Source: CAWJTN01 sp963845895 (GTDB lineage: Bacteria; Patescibacteriota; Microgenomatia; UBA1406; GWC2-37-13). Taken from it: a stretch of 64,000 nt of DNA. Shown piece by piece: positions 55,436 through 62,578 of this stretch. The position numbers and the translations under genes were made by a program. Location: positions 310,001 to 374,000 of the forward strand of contig CAWJTN010000001.1 of NCBI GenBank assembly GCA_963845895.1, read 5' to 3'. Under the pieces are notes generated by a model. The model saw only the letters and a program-made list of their open reading frames with translations, was not told the DNA's origin and made no database searches. Within the stretch, counting starts at the first letter, position 1, and the number at the start of each line of letters is the position of its first letter.

Positions 55436-55465
55436 GGATTAAAAAGTTCCAGACCCGAGTGCTCC
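55436..55465. repeat. Direct repeat, copy 1
   Basis: This 30-bp stretch, ending GTTCCAGACCCGAGTGCTCC, directly follows the stop of the 455-aa gene. A copy with about 26 of 30 matching positions lies at 56027-56056, downstream of the small gene at 55528. Confidence 0.6.
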
Positions 55466-55492
55466 AGATATCAAAGAAAGGTTCTTTTTTAC

Positions 55493-55520
55493 TTGATTTT
55501 AAAATAAATATTTATATAAT
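55493..55520 (+). promoter_or_regulatory. Promoter of the gene at 55528
   Basis: TTGATT (55493-55498), a 16-base spacer and TATAAT (55515-55520) are followed after seven bases by the ATG at 55528, a leaderless layout. Confidence 0.5.
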
Positions 55521-55527
55521 CAATATC

Positions 55528-55911
55528 ATGGCCTACTATGAAATTCTCCAAAGTATGGGAGGTCGAGATTTCCACGTATCTGGACCATTTGTTGCCGACG
55601 ATGTTACCTATAAAGGATTATCTAATGGAAAAAGAGTTGAGGTAAGACCTACTCATCTAGTAGGCAGATCGATAGTATTTGACCAAGGAAAAGATTTTTT
55701 TCGAACTCGAGCGATACTTACTCCCGTTGAAGGGGAACAAGAAATATACCTTAAGCATCTAAAAAATGATGCGGATACAGTTACACCAGAAGCAGAAGTC
55801 CCATTAACTCACCTATTGAAAGGTATATATAATAATGTTTTAAAAAGTGAAGGGGTTGAAGATGCCAGGGTTGGATTACTCCGTAATATTGCTTACGCGT
55901 TGTTATATTAA
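55528..55911 (+). CDS. Hypothetical 127-residue protein between direct repeats
   Basis: The protein starts at ATG 55528 (MAYYEILQSMGGRDFHVSGP), seven bases after TATAAT; an in-frame ATG at 55459 lies upstream of the promoter and is rejected. The sequence looks like a compact soluble domain with beta strands (VTYKGLSNGKRVEVRPTHLV, RAILTPVEGEQEIYLKHL) and a helical C-terminus (HLLKGIYNNVLKSEGVEDAR). I do not recognise the family. It lies between two 30-bp direct repeats in the accessory patch next to tRNA-Ser. Confidence 0.6.
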   Translation: MAYYEILQSMGGRDFHVSGPFVADDVTYKGLSNGKRVEVRPTHLVGRSIVFDQGKDFFRTRAILTPVEGEQEIYLKHLKNDADTVTPEAEVPLTHLLKGIYNNVLKSEGVEDARVGLLRNIAYALLY

Positions 55912-56026
55912 CATATCAAGTACTCATTTTTTATAGTGTCCCAAATAGCTTCAGATTACAGGATAAAAAAACTAAGAATGTTCTATAATATTAGGTAGAA
56001 AGCTTAGAGAATGTTTGGGATTATAA

Positions 56027-56056
56027 GGATTAAGTTGTTCCAGACCCGAATGCTCC
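56027..56056. repeat. Direct repeat, copy 2
   Basis: This second copy ends GTTCCAGACCCGAATGCTCC and is followed by GG and eight T residues. The 115 bases before it hold no gene; a TATAAT at about 55984 could start a short transcript that ends here. Confidence 0.55.
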
Positions 56057-56091
56057 GGTTTTTTTTATTTTAAAGAACGCCTGTTACCAAT

Positions 56092-56120
56092 CTTACTCTA
56101 ACCTCGTAGGTTAGATTAAA
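56092..56120. terminator. Hairpin at the 3' end of recF
   Basis: TCTAACCT-CGT-AGGTTAGA (56097-56115) is a perfect 8-bp stem with a 3-base loop, about 25 bases past the recF stop on the minus strand. There is no clear T run on either strand, so termination is uncertain. Confidence 0.35.
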
Positions 56121-56141
56121 GCTTGGCATAACAATCTAAAT

Positions 56142-57188
56142 TCAAAGCTTTATCACACTTTTTGGGACATCTGCAAGTTCAAGAAGCTCAATTTCTGTAG
56201 TAGTTATGACTGTCTGATATTTTTTAATGAGATCAATTACCAATTTTTTATTTTTTAAGTCCAACTCTGAAAAAACATCATCTAAAAGAAGAATCGGCTT
56301 AATTTTAAACTTCTCTTCCAAATACTTTATTTCATTAAGTTTTAGCCAAAATACAGATAATCTCTGCTCACTTCTCGATCCAAAAAAATGCAGATTTTTA
56401 TTTAATTTATCTTTCTTTAGATAGATCTGGAAATCATCCTTTTGTGGTCCAATTAAAGTTTTTCTATACCTTTTCTCTATTTCAAAAACTTCTTCAAACC
56501 TGCTCTTGCTCACTTCATTTTTTAAATACTGCATGGAGAACTCTTTATCATCTATTTTTTTATTGTTGTTCAAAAAATCGACGTATTCGCCTCTTTTTTT
56601 GGAAATATAATTTCCTTGTTCTTCTAGATAGTTATTCCAAAAACTTAGCTCCTCTTTTAAATTGACATCATTTCTATGAAGTTCCAATATCTTATTTCTT
56701 TTTCTTAGGGCATTTTCATAATTTAAAATCCTTTTTTTATATTCATAATCATATAAAGACAATTGAATATTAAAATATTTTCTTCTCCCATCTGGTGAGC
56801 CTGTTATTATCTCTATTTGTTCCGGAGAAAACAAAACAGTTTTTGGAGTTTCTTGTCGATACTGAAAATATTTTCTTTTGGTTTTATTTATAGTAAAAAT
56901 CTTGTTAACCGTAAGATCTGTTTTTCTTAAATGAATCTCAAATTCAAACTTATCATCTCCGCTAGCAAACATCGCTTCAACAACTGCATTATTTTTTTCA
57001 AACTGCAAAAGTTCCTGTTCCTTGGTTTCTCTAAAACCTTCTCCATGAATCACAAGATGAATTGCTTCTAATATATTGGTTTTTCCTCTTGAATTTTCGC
57101 CAATAATGATAGTTAAAAACGGATTAAAGGAAAATTTCTCATCAACGAAGTTTCTAAAGTTTTTAAGTGAGATTTTTTTAAGAAGCAT
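56142..57188 (-). CDS. recF: Recombination/replication protein RecF
   Basis: The 348-residue SMC-like ATPase has Walker A GENSRGKT (30-37) in LTIIIGENSRGKTNILEAIH, the linker YRKTLIGPQKDDFQIYL, the ABC-type signature region FGSRSEQRLSVFWLKLNEI and Walker B PILLLDDVFSELD near the C-terminus. RecF loads RecA onto gapped DNA with RecO and RecR. It is downstream of the UMP-kinase-like gene, separated by six bases, and not next to dnaN or gyrB as in many bacteria. Confidence 0.92.
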   Translation of the reverse strand: MLLKKISLKNFRNFVDEKFSFNPFLTIIIGENSRGKTNILEAIHLVIHGEGFRETKEQELLQFEKNNAVVEAMFASGDDKFEFEIHLRKTDLTVNKIFTINKTKRKYFQYRQETPKTVLFSPEQIEIITGSPDGRRKYFNIQLSLYDYEYKKRILNYENALRKRNKILELHRNDVNLKEELSFWNNYLEEQGNYISKKRGEYVDFLNNNKKIDDKEFSMQYLKNEVSKSRFEEVFEIEKRYRKTLIGPQKDDFQIYLKKDKLNKNLHFFGSRSEQRLSVFWLKLNEIKYLEEKFKIKPILLLDDVFSELDLKNKKLVIDLIKKYQTVITTTEIELLELADVPKSVIKL

Positions 57189-57194
57189 ATTTAC

Positions 57195-57899
57195 TTAAGG
57201 TCCTATCACAGTTCCCTTAAATTTCCTACCTTCTATAATATTTGAAAGATTATCAAAATCTTTTCCATTTGTCGTAATAACCGTTAAGTTGAGTTTATTT
57301 GCTAACTGAGTAGCTATTGGATCAAATGGTGTGTTAAATCCTGGAGACCATTTATTTCCAACTAATTTTTCCATCTCGCCCCATTTCAAATTTTTTAATG
57401 GCTTGGCATTTTTGAATTTTTCAGGGTCTTTATCAAAAACATAATAGGTATTTGATAAGTTGATGATTAAACTCGATTTATAATCTCGTGCCAGAATTAC
57501 AGAATCAAAATCTGTCGACCATCCTGGTTTCCAGCCGGCGCCAATTACTACGGGTTGTTGCCATCGTTCTAATTTATGATTATAGTTCTCAATAATCCTT
57601 GGATGGGCTATGTCTTGAAAGATTGTTCTTAGTAAATGACCATTTACCCTTGTTACATGAATTGCCAACCAATCTAAATCTTCGTCGGAAACTGCTCCGA
57701 TGACTGATTTAGCCGCGTCCCGATACTCCCTCATGACACTTCCTCCACCTGTCACTAAAAAGAATCTCTTCCCTTTTTTAACTTCTTTTCTTATAAATAC
57801 GTTTAAATTCTTGAGAAAATCAGTGTCAATTCCTCCATTTGGAACGATTAAAGATCCTCCAACTGAGATTATAATCACTTTTTCTTTGCTAAAATCCAT
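57195..57899 (-). CDS. pyrH: Amino-acid-kinase family enzyme, UMP kinase-like
   Basis: The 234-residue protein begins EKVIIISVGGSLIVPNGGID, the phosphate-binding glycine loop of the amino-acid kinase fold. FFLVTGGGSVMREYRDAAK follows, and later ILARDYKSSLIINLSNTYYVFDKDPEKFKNAKPL, where the DKDP segment matches the UMP-kinase nucleotide region. FNTPFDPIATQLANKLNLTVI is the C-terminal helix pattern. It looks closest to the archaeal-type UMP kinase, which makes UDP from UMP. A terminator hairpin ends a few bases before its start codon. It is co-directional with recF. Confidence 0.8.
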   Translation of the reverse strand: MDFSKEKVIIISVGGSLIVPNGGIDTDFLKNLNVFIRKEVKKGKRFFLVTGGGSVMREYRDAAKSVIGAVSDEDLDWLAIHVTRVNGHLLRTIFQDIAHPRIIENYNHKLERWQQPVVIGAGWKPGWSTDFDSVILARDYKSSLIINLSNTYYVFDKDPEKFKNAKPLKNLKWGEMEKLVGNKWSPGFNTPFDPIATQLANKLNLTVITTNGKDFDNLSNIIEGRKFKGTVIGP

Positions 57900-57904
57900 A
57901 GGCC

Positions 57905-57930
57905 TAAAAAAATCCCGAGCTAAGCTCGGG
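57905..57930 (-). terminator. Rho-independent terminator just before pyrH
   Basis: On the minus strand CCCGAGC-TTA-GCTCGGG (57914-57930) is followed by one A and a run of seven T residues (57906-57912). The start codon is only six bases further. It either ends upstream transcription or attenuates pyrH. Confidence 0.6.
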
Positions 57931-58004
57931 GCAATTGTTTAATAACCTTAACTTTTAATTAAAAAGTTGATAAGTTTTTGTTTTGTTTTAATCATTTAAT
58001 ATGT

Positions 58005-58010
58005 ATTATA
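58005..58010 (-). promoter_or_regulatory. -10 box upstream of pyrH
   Basis: TATAAT on the minus strand lies about 105 bases before the pyrH ATG. Transcription from it would give a leader containing the hairpin at 57914-57930. No good -35 is visible. Confidence 0.35.
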
Positions 58011-58030
58011 GCAGATCATTTTGAACTTTG

Positions 58031-58097
58031 AAACCCTGAACTAGATCATAGATCAGTTCAGGGCCCTGTAGCGAACTTCGTTCTGCTACTAGGGTTT
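58031..58097. repeat. Nested palindrome (two hairpins in an outer stem)
   Basis: Outer arms AAACCCT / AGGGTTT enclose hairpin 1 (CCCTGAACT-a-GATC-ATA-GATC-AGTTCAGGG, 58034-58063) and hairpin 2 (CCCTGTAGCGAAC then GTTCTGCTACTAGGG, 58064-58094). The structure would form a three-way junction in RNA or a cruciform in DNA. It lies 20 bases from the end of the VirB2-like gene. Confidence 0.6.
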
Positions 58098-58117
58098 GTA
58101 TCTGACATGTGTCATTA

Positions 58118-58441
58118 TTATATTATTCCTCCACCTAATCCGAATATAAAAGAGATTAACTTGACCATTAGATATGAAAGTAAAAGTAAAACAAAACCTA
58201 TGATTCCTGTAGTTAGTTTTGCTTGAGCGGATTTAACCTTTTCAGCATTGCCTTGTGACATCATGTACTCGTATCCTCCCCAAATCAAAATTAATAGTAG
58301 AATTATCGAGGCTAACGGAATAAGAAACTGCATCAATCTATTGACCAAGTCACTTATATTATTTATTCCACCTGGACCAGTAGGAAGTGGCCCTTGAATG
58401 GTCTGACCATTAATATTAAGACTTTGGGATAAATATCTCAT
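58118..58441 (-). CDS. TrbC/VirB2-family pilin-like protein
   Basis: The 107-residue protein has a short polar N-terminus, then LVNRLMQFLIPLASIILLLILIWGGYEYMMSQGN, a charged turn (AEKVKSAQAKLTTG), and IIGFVLLLLSYLMVKLISFIFGLGG. Two long hydrophobic helices joined by a GGYEYM/KVKSAQ-type turn are typical of CPR VirB2/TrbC-like pilins. No classical signal peptidase motif is obvious. TATAAT lies eight bases before the ATG. A VirB6-like gene lies at 62579, so these may be parts of a type IV secretion or pilus system. Confidence 0.7.
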   Translation of the reverse strand: MRYLSQSLNINGQTIQGPLPTGPGGINNISDLVNRLMQFLIPLASIILLLILIWGGYEYMMSQGNAEKVKSAQAKLTTGIIGFVLLLLSYLMVKLISFIFGLGGGII

Positions 58442-58449
58442 TAATATTC

Positions 58450-58455
58450 ATTATA
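58450..58455 (-). promoter_or_regulatory. -10 box for the VirB2-like gene
   Basis: TATAAT on the minus strand at 58450-58455, eight bases before the ATG at 58441, predicts a leaderless transcript. Confidence 0.45.
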
Positions 58456-58472
58456 TATAATCTTTGATCGCC

Positions 58473-58622
58473 TCAACCACTCTTATTCTTGATTAAGAGG
58501 AACAACAAAATTACTAATATAATTGCTGCAATATTAGCAATGACTAAAAGAATTATATTGAATGGGCTATTCTTATCAGTTTTCTCAACTTTTTCTAGAT
58601 TTAGAGGAGTATAGTTATCCAT
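58473..58622 (-). CDS. Tiny single-pass membrane protein
   Basis: The 49-residue frame reads MDNYTPLNLEKVEKTDKNSP and then a strongly hydrophobic helix (FNIILLVIANIAAIILVILLFLLI) with a short basic end (KNKSG). A second ATG three bases upstream (58625) is possible. It lies between the VirB2-like gene and the Clp gene on the same strand, and its polar-helix-basic layout looks selected rather than random. I cannot name it. Confidence 0.5.
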   Translation of the reverse strand: MDNYTPLNLEKVEKTDKNSPFNIILLVIANIAAIILVILLFLLIKNKSG

Positions 58623-58715
58623 CATGTATGAACTGCGGGATAATTTGTCTGTAAACCATCATGTTTTGCTGTTTCAGATTTACTATCTATTGTAGGTAAC
58701 TCATTTTTTCCCTTG

Positions 58716-58741
58716 TCCGCCGTAGTTTTAACGGAGGCGGA
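58716..58741. repeat. Mini-palindrome at the 3' end of the Clp gene
   Basis: TCCGCC (58716-58721) and GGCGGA (58736-58741) flank a 14-base middle. The element carries the stop codon of the Clp gene (58728-58730). I recognise its general form from CPR intergenic repeats. Confidence 0.45.
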
Positions 58742-61700
58742 TTCTTCCGCAACTTCTTGAACATTTCTTTGATCCGCATTTGCTACAGATGACGGTAGAA
58801 TTTTTGACTACCTCTGTTTTAAAATGATTTCCGCAGATTTCACAAAAATAACTTTTCACCTCATTAGCTTTCTGATTTTTATCCTCGGTAACCATCTCTG
58901 TCTTTTCTATATTAAAAATGAAGCTTTCTCCATCAAAATCGACCAATATTTGATCTCCTTGTTTTACCTTCTTCTCTATTATCAATGATGAAATTGGATT
59001 TTCAATAAGCTTTTGGATGGCTCTTCTTAAAGGCCTGGCTCCATAAACTGGATCAAATCCTGATCTAACTACTTCTTTAACTGCAGAATCCGTTGAGCTA
59101 AATCCTATGTCTTGATCCTCCAGAAGTTTTCCCAATCCTTTTAGCTGAAGTTTTACAACTTTGATCATATCGGCAAACTTTAGAGGTTCGAAAATTATCA
59201 CCTCATCAAATCTATTTAGAAGTTCTGGTCTGAAAAATTTTCTTAGCTCACTTGTCACTCTACCTTTAATAAGATCGTATTTCTTTTTATCTACCTCGTC
59301 ATCTACTTTTTGTTTTTCTTCCAGTTCCTTATCCAGTGGAAAATCTTTGCCAAAATACTCCTTAAGATCTTTATTCTGCCAATCTTTTTCCTGAGACGAT
59401 TTTAAGTAAATTTTATCTCCTGATACGATCATTTCTTTATTGTCCGGAGAAAAAGTGTGGATGTCCCAGTATGAAGCTCCAGGAAGATAATCCTTAAGGT
59501 GTCCTGTCTGCCAATCTTTTGAGCCTTCTTTTCTAACCCAATACCGGTCTTTATAACTTACAATTTCTTTTTCATCCGGAGTAAAGGTGTGAGTTTTCAA
59601 TTTTACCGTTGGTAACTGCTCATCAGGAGCATCAGGCAATGCATTTACAACCACTCCATCTTTAAAATACTCAATTAGAGAATTATTATTCCAAACTTTG
59701 GCAGTGGTTGATGTTCTATAGAATAGATTGCTTCCTTTGGTAATAACTTCAACCCCTTTTGATGAAATAGCATGGGTGTCAAATCCTTGAGTTGGAAAGT
59801 CGATCTTTTCCTTGCCCTCCGAAGCTTTAGCGAAGGAGGGTTTTACCTCTTGTCCTGCAAAATAATCCAGAAGCATTCCTTCGTTCCATGAAGCTGTTTT
59901 TTGTTCTCTTTCAAAATATTTTGCTCCGATTGTTAAAATTTCTCTACCTCTGGGTGAGAAAGTATAAGTTGATAAAACAGGTGGTTCTTCTATTTCTGTC
60001 TTTCCGCTCTTGAGAAGTTCATCCTGAATAAGTTTTGTTCCTATATTTGACGTACAAATTACCACCGTGTTTTTAAAAGAAATTACATGGCCTTTATTAT
60101 CGGTTAATCTTCCATCATCAAGGATCTGAAGTAAAATATTGAAAATGTCAGGGTGAGCTTTTTCGACTTCATCAAAAAGTACAACAGAATAAGGTTTCCT
60201 TCTAACTGACTCTGTCAACTTTCCACCTTCTTCATAACCTACATATCCCGGAGGGGCACCAAGTAGTTTTGCCACCTCATGTCTCTCCATATATTCTGTC
60301 ATATCAAATCTAACCATGGCTTCTTCTTGGCCAAAAAGAATTTCTGCCAAAGTCTTGGCCAACTCTGTCTTTCCTACTCCAGTTGGACCCAAGAAAACAA
60401 AACCACCGATTGGTCTTTCGCTAGATTTCAACCCTGCTCTTCCACGTCTTACCGCTTGAGCAACTACGCTAACTGCATTATTTTGATCAATAAGCCGCTC
60501 ATGCATAATTTTTTCCAGATTTGCCAATTTTTCTATCTCTGATTCGGTTATTTTCGAAACTGGGATTCCTGTCCAGCGTGAGACAATGTCTTTTATGATA
60601 TCTGTGCTAACAGCAGTCGTAGTTTGGGCTTTTTTCATCGAAAATTCGTCCTTCTTTTCTTTTAAGCCGGCTTGAATATCATCAAGTTTTGAACGTAAAA
60701 TCCTTGCTTTTACCCTATCTCCTGACTTTTCAGATTCTTGCAGTTCTTGATTTAACTCTGCAATTCTGGTCTCTAAAGATTTTATTTCTTCAGGAAGAGA
60801 TATTAGTGGAAGTCTAACCGCAGAAGCTGCCTCGTCAATTAGATCAACTGCTTTGTCCGGTAAAAATCTGTCTCCTATATATCTTTTTGAAAATTTTACC
60901 GCCGCATCAATGGCTTCGTCGGGAATTTTAACTCTATGGAAAGCTTCGTATTTGTCTTTAATGGCCTTAAGCATCTTAATTGCCTGTTCAACGTTTGGTT
61001 CAGGTACTAAAACCGGTTGAAATCTTCTTTCTAGGGCTGGATCTCTTTCGATATATTTTCTGTACTCCGTCAAAGTTGTTGCTCCTATTAATTGAAGTTC
61101 TCCGCGAGCCAAAGCTGGTTTTAGAAAATTTGATGCATCCAATGCATTTTCTCCTCCCGATGCCCCTGCCCCGACAATATTGTGAATCTCATCAATAAAA
61201 AGGATAATTTGACCTTGACTTGCTTTTATCTGCTCAATGACATCCTTCATTCTTTCTTCAAAGTCACCTCTATGTGATGCACCCGCAATTAAACTCATCA
61301 AATCTAGTTGTAATACTTTTTTATTAAGAAGCGGCTCGGGAACTTCTTTAGCAACTATTTTTTGCGCCAAACCTTCAACAATAGCGGTTTTTCCTACCCC
61401 TGCCTCTCCAACCAATGCCGGATTATTCTTAGTTCTTCTTGATAAAATATGGATCACCCGTTCAATCACTTCAGATCGCTCAACTACAGGATCCAGAAGT
61501 CCTTGACTGGCTTTTGCTGTCAAATCTATTGTAAATTGCTCCAGTGTATTTTTGGTGCTTTCGCCTGCCTTTTCTTGTGCTTCCAGTCCTTCTTTTTTCC
61601 CGGTAACTTTTTTATTTAGTTCTTCCTTTTTTAAACCTAACTTAGCTAAAACTCTGGCTCCAGCTCCCTCTCCTTCTTCATAAAGAGCGAGAAGAATATG

Positions 61701-62486
61701 TTCAGGAGATATAAACTCAAAACCAAGTTTTCTGGCGGTAATTAATGAGTTGTCTAAAATTCTCTTAACTCTGGGAGAAGGTTGAGGTATTTTTTCTGAT
61801 GCACCCTTTTTATATATTTTAGTAAGCTCTTCTTCTACAATTTGTGGCTGAATTTTTAGTTCAGTCATTTGATTATAGATCTCACTATCTGAAAGTAGTC
61901 CATGCAATAAATGTTCACTATCGACAAACTCATTTTTAAGTTCTTTCGCTTTAGTTTGAGCCGAAAGAAATACTCTATTTGAACGCTGTGTGAGATGAGT
62001 CATGAGATCAAGTTCTTCATGTTTTTTTTCATCAGGAGATTTTGGTTTTTCTTCGGTTTTCGGCTTTTGCTCTGGGATTGTTTTGTCATCGCGAGGAGCC
62101 GAAGGCGACGAAGCAATCTTATTTGGTTGAGATTGTTTCACTTCGTTCGCAATGACATTTTTTTGATTTGTTTCAGATGTTTGATCATTGGAAACCCGTG
62201 TACCAGAGCTGTCGCTCGGTACAGGGCCATGAACCGATCTTTGATCTGGTTCATTGGTTGGAACTTGTGATTTTTGTACCGGAGGTGGTCCAATGCCACT
62301 ATAAGGCACTCCTCCCCCCGGAGTCGGTCCTATACCATTATATGATTGCCCACTGGTAACAACAGTCTGTTGAGATGTCTCAACCTGTTTTTTTACAGTT
62401 GTTCCATTGGTAGGAATAGCTCCGTTTGTTCGGGCGGAAGTAGTATTTTGTTGAGGATTTTTAATAAAATCAAAGAAACCAGCCAT
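58728..62486 (-). CDS. clpC: Giant Clp ATPase (ClpC-like) with a repeat insertion in D2
   Basis: This 1252-residue two-ring AAA+ unfoldase has a low-complexity N-terminal extension (1-158), a Clp_N double repeat (about 160-300), and D1 with Walker A GEAGVGKT (360-367) and Walker B LFIDE (429-433). A short middle coil (565-615) follows, as in ClpC rather than ClpB, then D2 with Walker A GPTGVGKT (700-707), Walker B VLFDE (769-773) and sensor TSN (812-814). Between that sensor and the arginine finger (R1092) lies an insertion (about 830-1055) of four tandem repeats. The C-terminus ends in a zinc ribbon (C1215, C1218, C1234, C1237). Two palindromes are inserted in frame. Confidence 0.9.
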   Translation of the reverse strand: MAGFFDFIKNPQQNTTSARTNGAIPTNGTTVKKQVETSQQTVVTSGQSYNGIGPTPGGGVPYSGIGPPPVQKSQVPTNEPDQRSVHGPVPSDSSGTRVSNDQTSETNQKNVIANEVKQSQPNKIASSPSAPRDDKTIPEQKPKTEEKPKSPDEKKHEELDLMTHLTQRSNRVFLSAQTKAKELKNEFVDSEHLLHGLLSDSEIYNQMTELKIQPQIVEEELTKIYKKGASEKIPQPSPRVKRILDNSLITARKLGFEFISPEHILLALYEEGEGAGARVLAKLGLKKEELNKKVTGKKEGLEAQEKAGESTKNTLEQFTIDLTAKASQGLLDPVVERSEVIERVIHILSRRTKNNPALVGEAGVGKTAIVEGLAQKIVAKEVPEPLLNKKVLQLDLMSLIAGASHRGDFEERMKDVIEQIKASQGQIILFIDEIHNIVGAGASGGENALDASNFLKPALARGELQLIGATTLTEYRKYIERDPALERRFQPVLVPEPNVEQAIKMLKAIKDKYEAFHRVKIPDEAIDAAVKFSKRYIGDRFLPDKAVDLIDEAASAVRLPLISLPEEIKSLETRIAELNQELQESEKSGDRVKARILRSKLDDIQAGLKEKKDEFSMKKAQTTTAVSTDIIKDIVSRWTGIPVSKITESEIEKLANLEKIMHERLIDQNNAVSVVAQAVRRGRAGLKSSERPIGGFVFLGPTGVGKTELAKTLAEILFGQEEAMVRFDMTEYMERHEVAKLLGAPPGYVGYEEGGKLTESVRRKPYSVVLFDEVEKAHPDIFNILLQILDDGRLTDNKGHVISFKNTVVICTSNIGTKLIQDELLKSGKTEIEEPPVLSTYTFSPRGREILTIGAKYFEREQKTASWNEGMLLDYFAGQEVKPSFAKASEGKEKIDFPTQGFDTHAISSKGVEVITKGSNLFYRTSTTAKVWNNNSLIEYFKDGVVVNALPDAPDEQLPTVKLKTHTFTPDEKEIVSYKDRYWVRKEGSKDWQTGHLKDYLPGASYWDIHTFSPDNKEMIVSGDKIYLKSSQEKDWQNKDLKEYFGKDFPLDKELEEKQKVDDEVDKKKYDLIKGRVTSELRKFFRPELLNRFDEVIIFEPLKFADMIKVVKLQLKGLGKLLEDQDIGFSSTDSAVKEVVRSGFDPVYGARPLRRAIQKLIENPISSLIIEKKVKQGDQILVDFDGESFIFNIEKTEMVTEDKNQKANEVKSYFCEICGNHFKTEVVKNSTVICSKCGSKKCSRSCGRIRLR
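59322..59984 (-). repeat. clpC: Four tandem ~36-40-residue repeats inserted in Clp D2
   Basis: Cores are at residues 841-876, 902-941, 966-1001 and 1010-1045. Each has a TFSP-like start (YTFSPRGREI, FDTHAISSKGVEV, HTFTPDEKEI, HTFSPDNKEM), an aromatic centre (KYFER, LFYR, RYWVR, KIYLK), and an end with W, L and Y-F/L (SWNEGMLLDYF, VWNNNSLIEYF, DWQTGHLKDYL, DWQNKDLKEYF). The repeats look like small beta units. Confidence 0.75.
59815..59840. repeat. Mini-palindrome inserted in frame in the Clp gene
   Basis: CCCTCC (59815-59820) and GGAGGG (59835-59840) flank GAAGCTTTAGCGAA. In the coding frame it gives PSFAKASEGK, a peptide I recognise as the translation of a short repeat seen in many CPR genes. 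It lies between repeats 1 and 2 of the D2 insertion. Confidence 0.55.
62084..62157. repeat. 74-bp palindromic element inserted in frame in the Clp N-terminal linker
   Basis: The left arm starts TGTCATCGCGAGGAGC and includes GAAGCAATCTT; the right arm, in reverse, reads TGTCATTGCGAACGAAG and ends ACAATCTC. In the coding frame it gives VIANEVKQSQ and SSPSAPRDD. The same TGTCAT-type palindrome, in different sequence, lies before rmlA. Confidence 0.65.
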
Positions 62487-62492
62487 AGAGAC

Positions 62493-62521
62493 ATTATGAA
62501 GAAAATTTTTATTATTGTCAA
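62493..62521 (-). promoter_or_regulatory. Promoter of the Clp gene
   Basis: On the minus strand TTGACA (62516-62521), a 17-base spacer and CATAAT (62493-62498) are followed after six bases by the ATG at 62486: a leaderless promoter with a consensus -35. Confidence 0.6.
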
Positions 62522-62542
62522 CTCTGATTAGTATATATTTGA

Positions 62543-62572
62543 TTGACTTTGATCATTAAATTTGATTACAAT
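62543..62572 (+). promoter_or_regulatory. Promoter of the VirB6-like gene
   Basis: TTGACT (62543-62548), an 18-base spacer and TACAAT (62567-62572) are followed after six bases by the ATG at 62579. It is divergent from the Clp promoter, and the two are only about 20 bases apart. Confidence 0.55.
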
Positions 62573-62578
62573 CAAGCT

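Noticed and set aside
56027..56056. A tRNA or tRNA fragment in the direct repeats
   Set aside because: GTTCCAGACC looks slightly like a T arm, but there is no matching stem, no anticodon arm and no acceptor pairing.
59322..59984. The Clp D2 insertion as an intein
   Set aside because: The insert shows internal repeats, has no Cys or Ser at its left junction, no HN plus C/S/T at the right one and no endonuclease motifs.
59322..59984. CRISPR array
   Set aside because: The repeats are related only at protein level and are divergent in DNA. No regular repeat-spacer array or cas gene occurs anywhere in the window.
60279..62531. Plus-strand open frames across the Clp gene
   Set aside because: They are antisense to conserved AAA+ motifs and to the Clp_N domain and have no support of their own.
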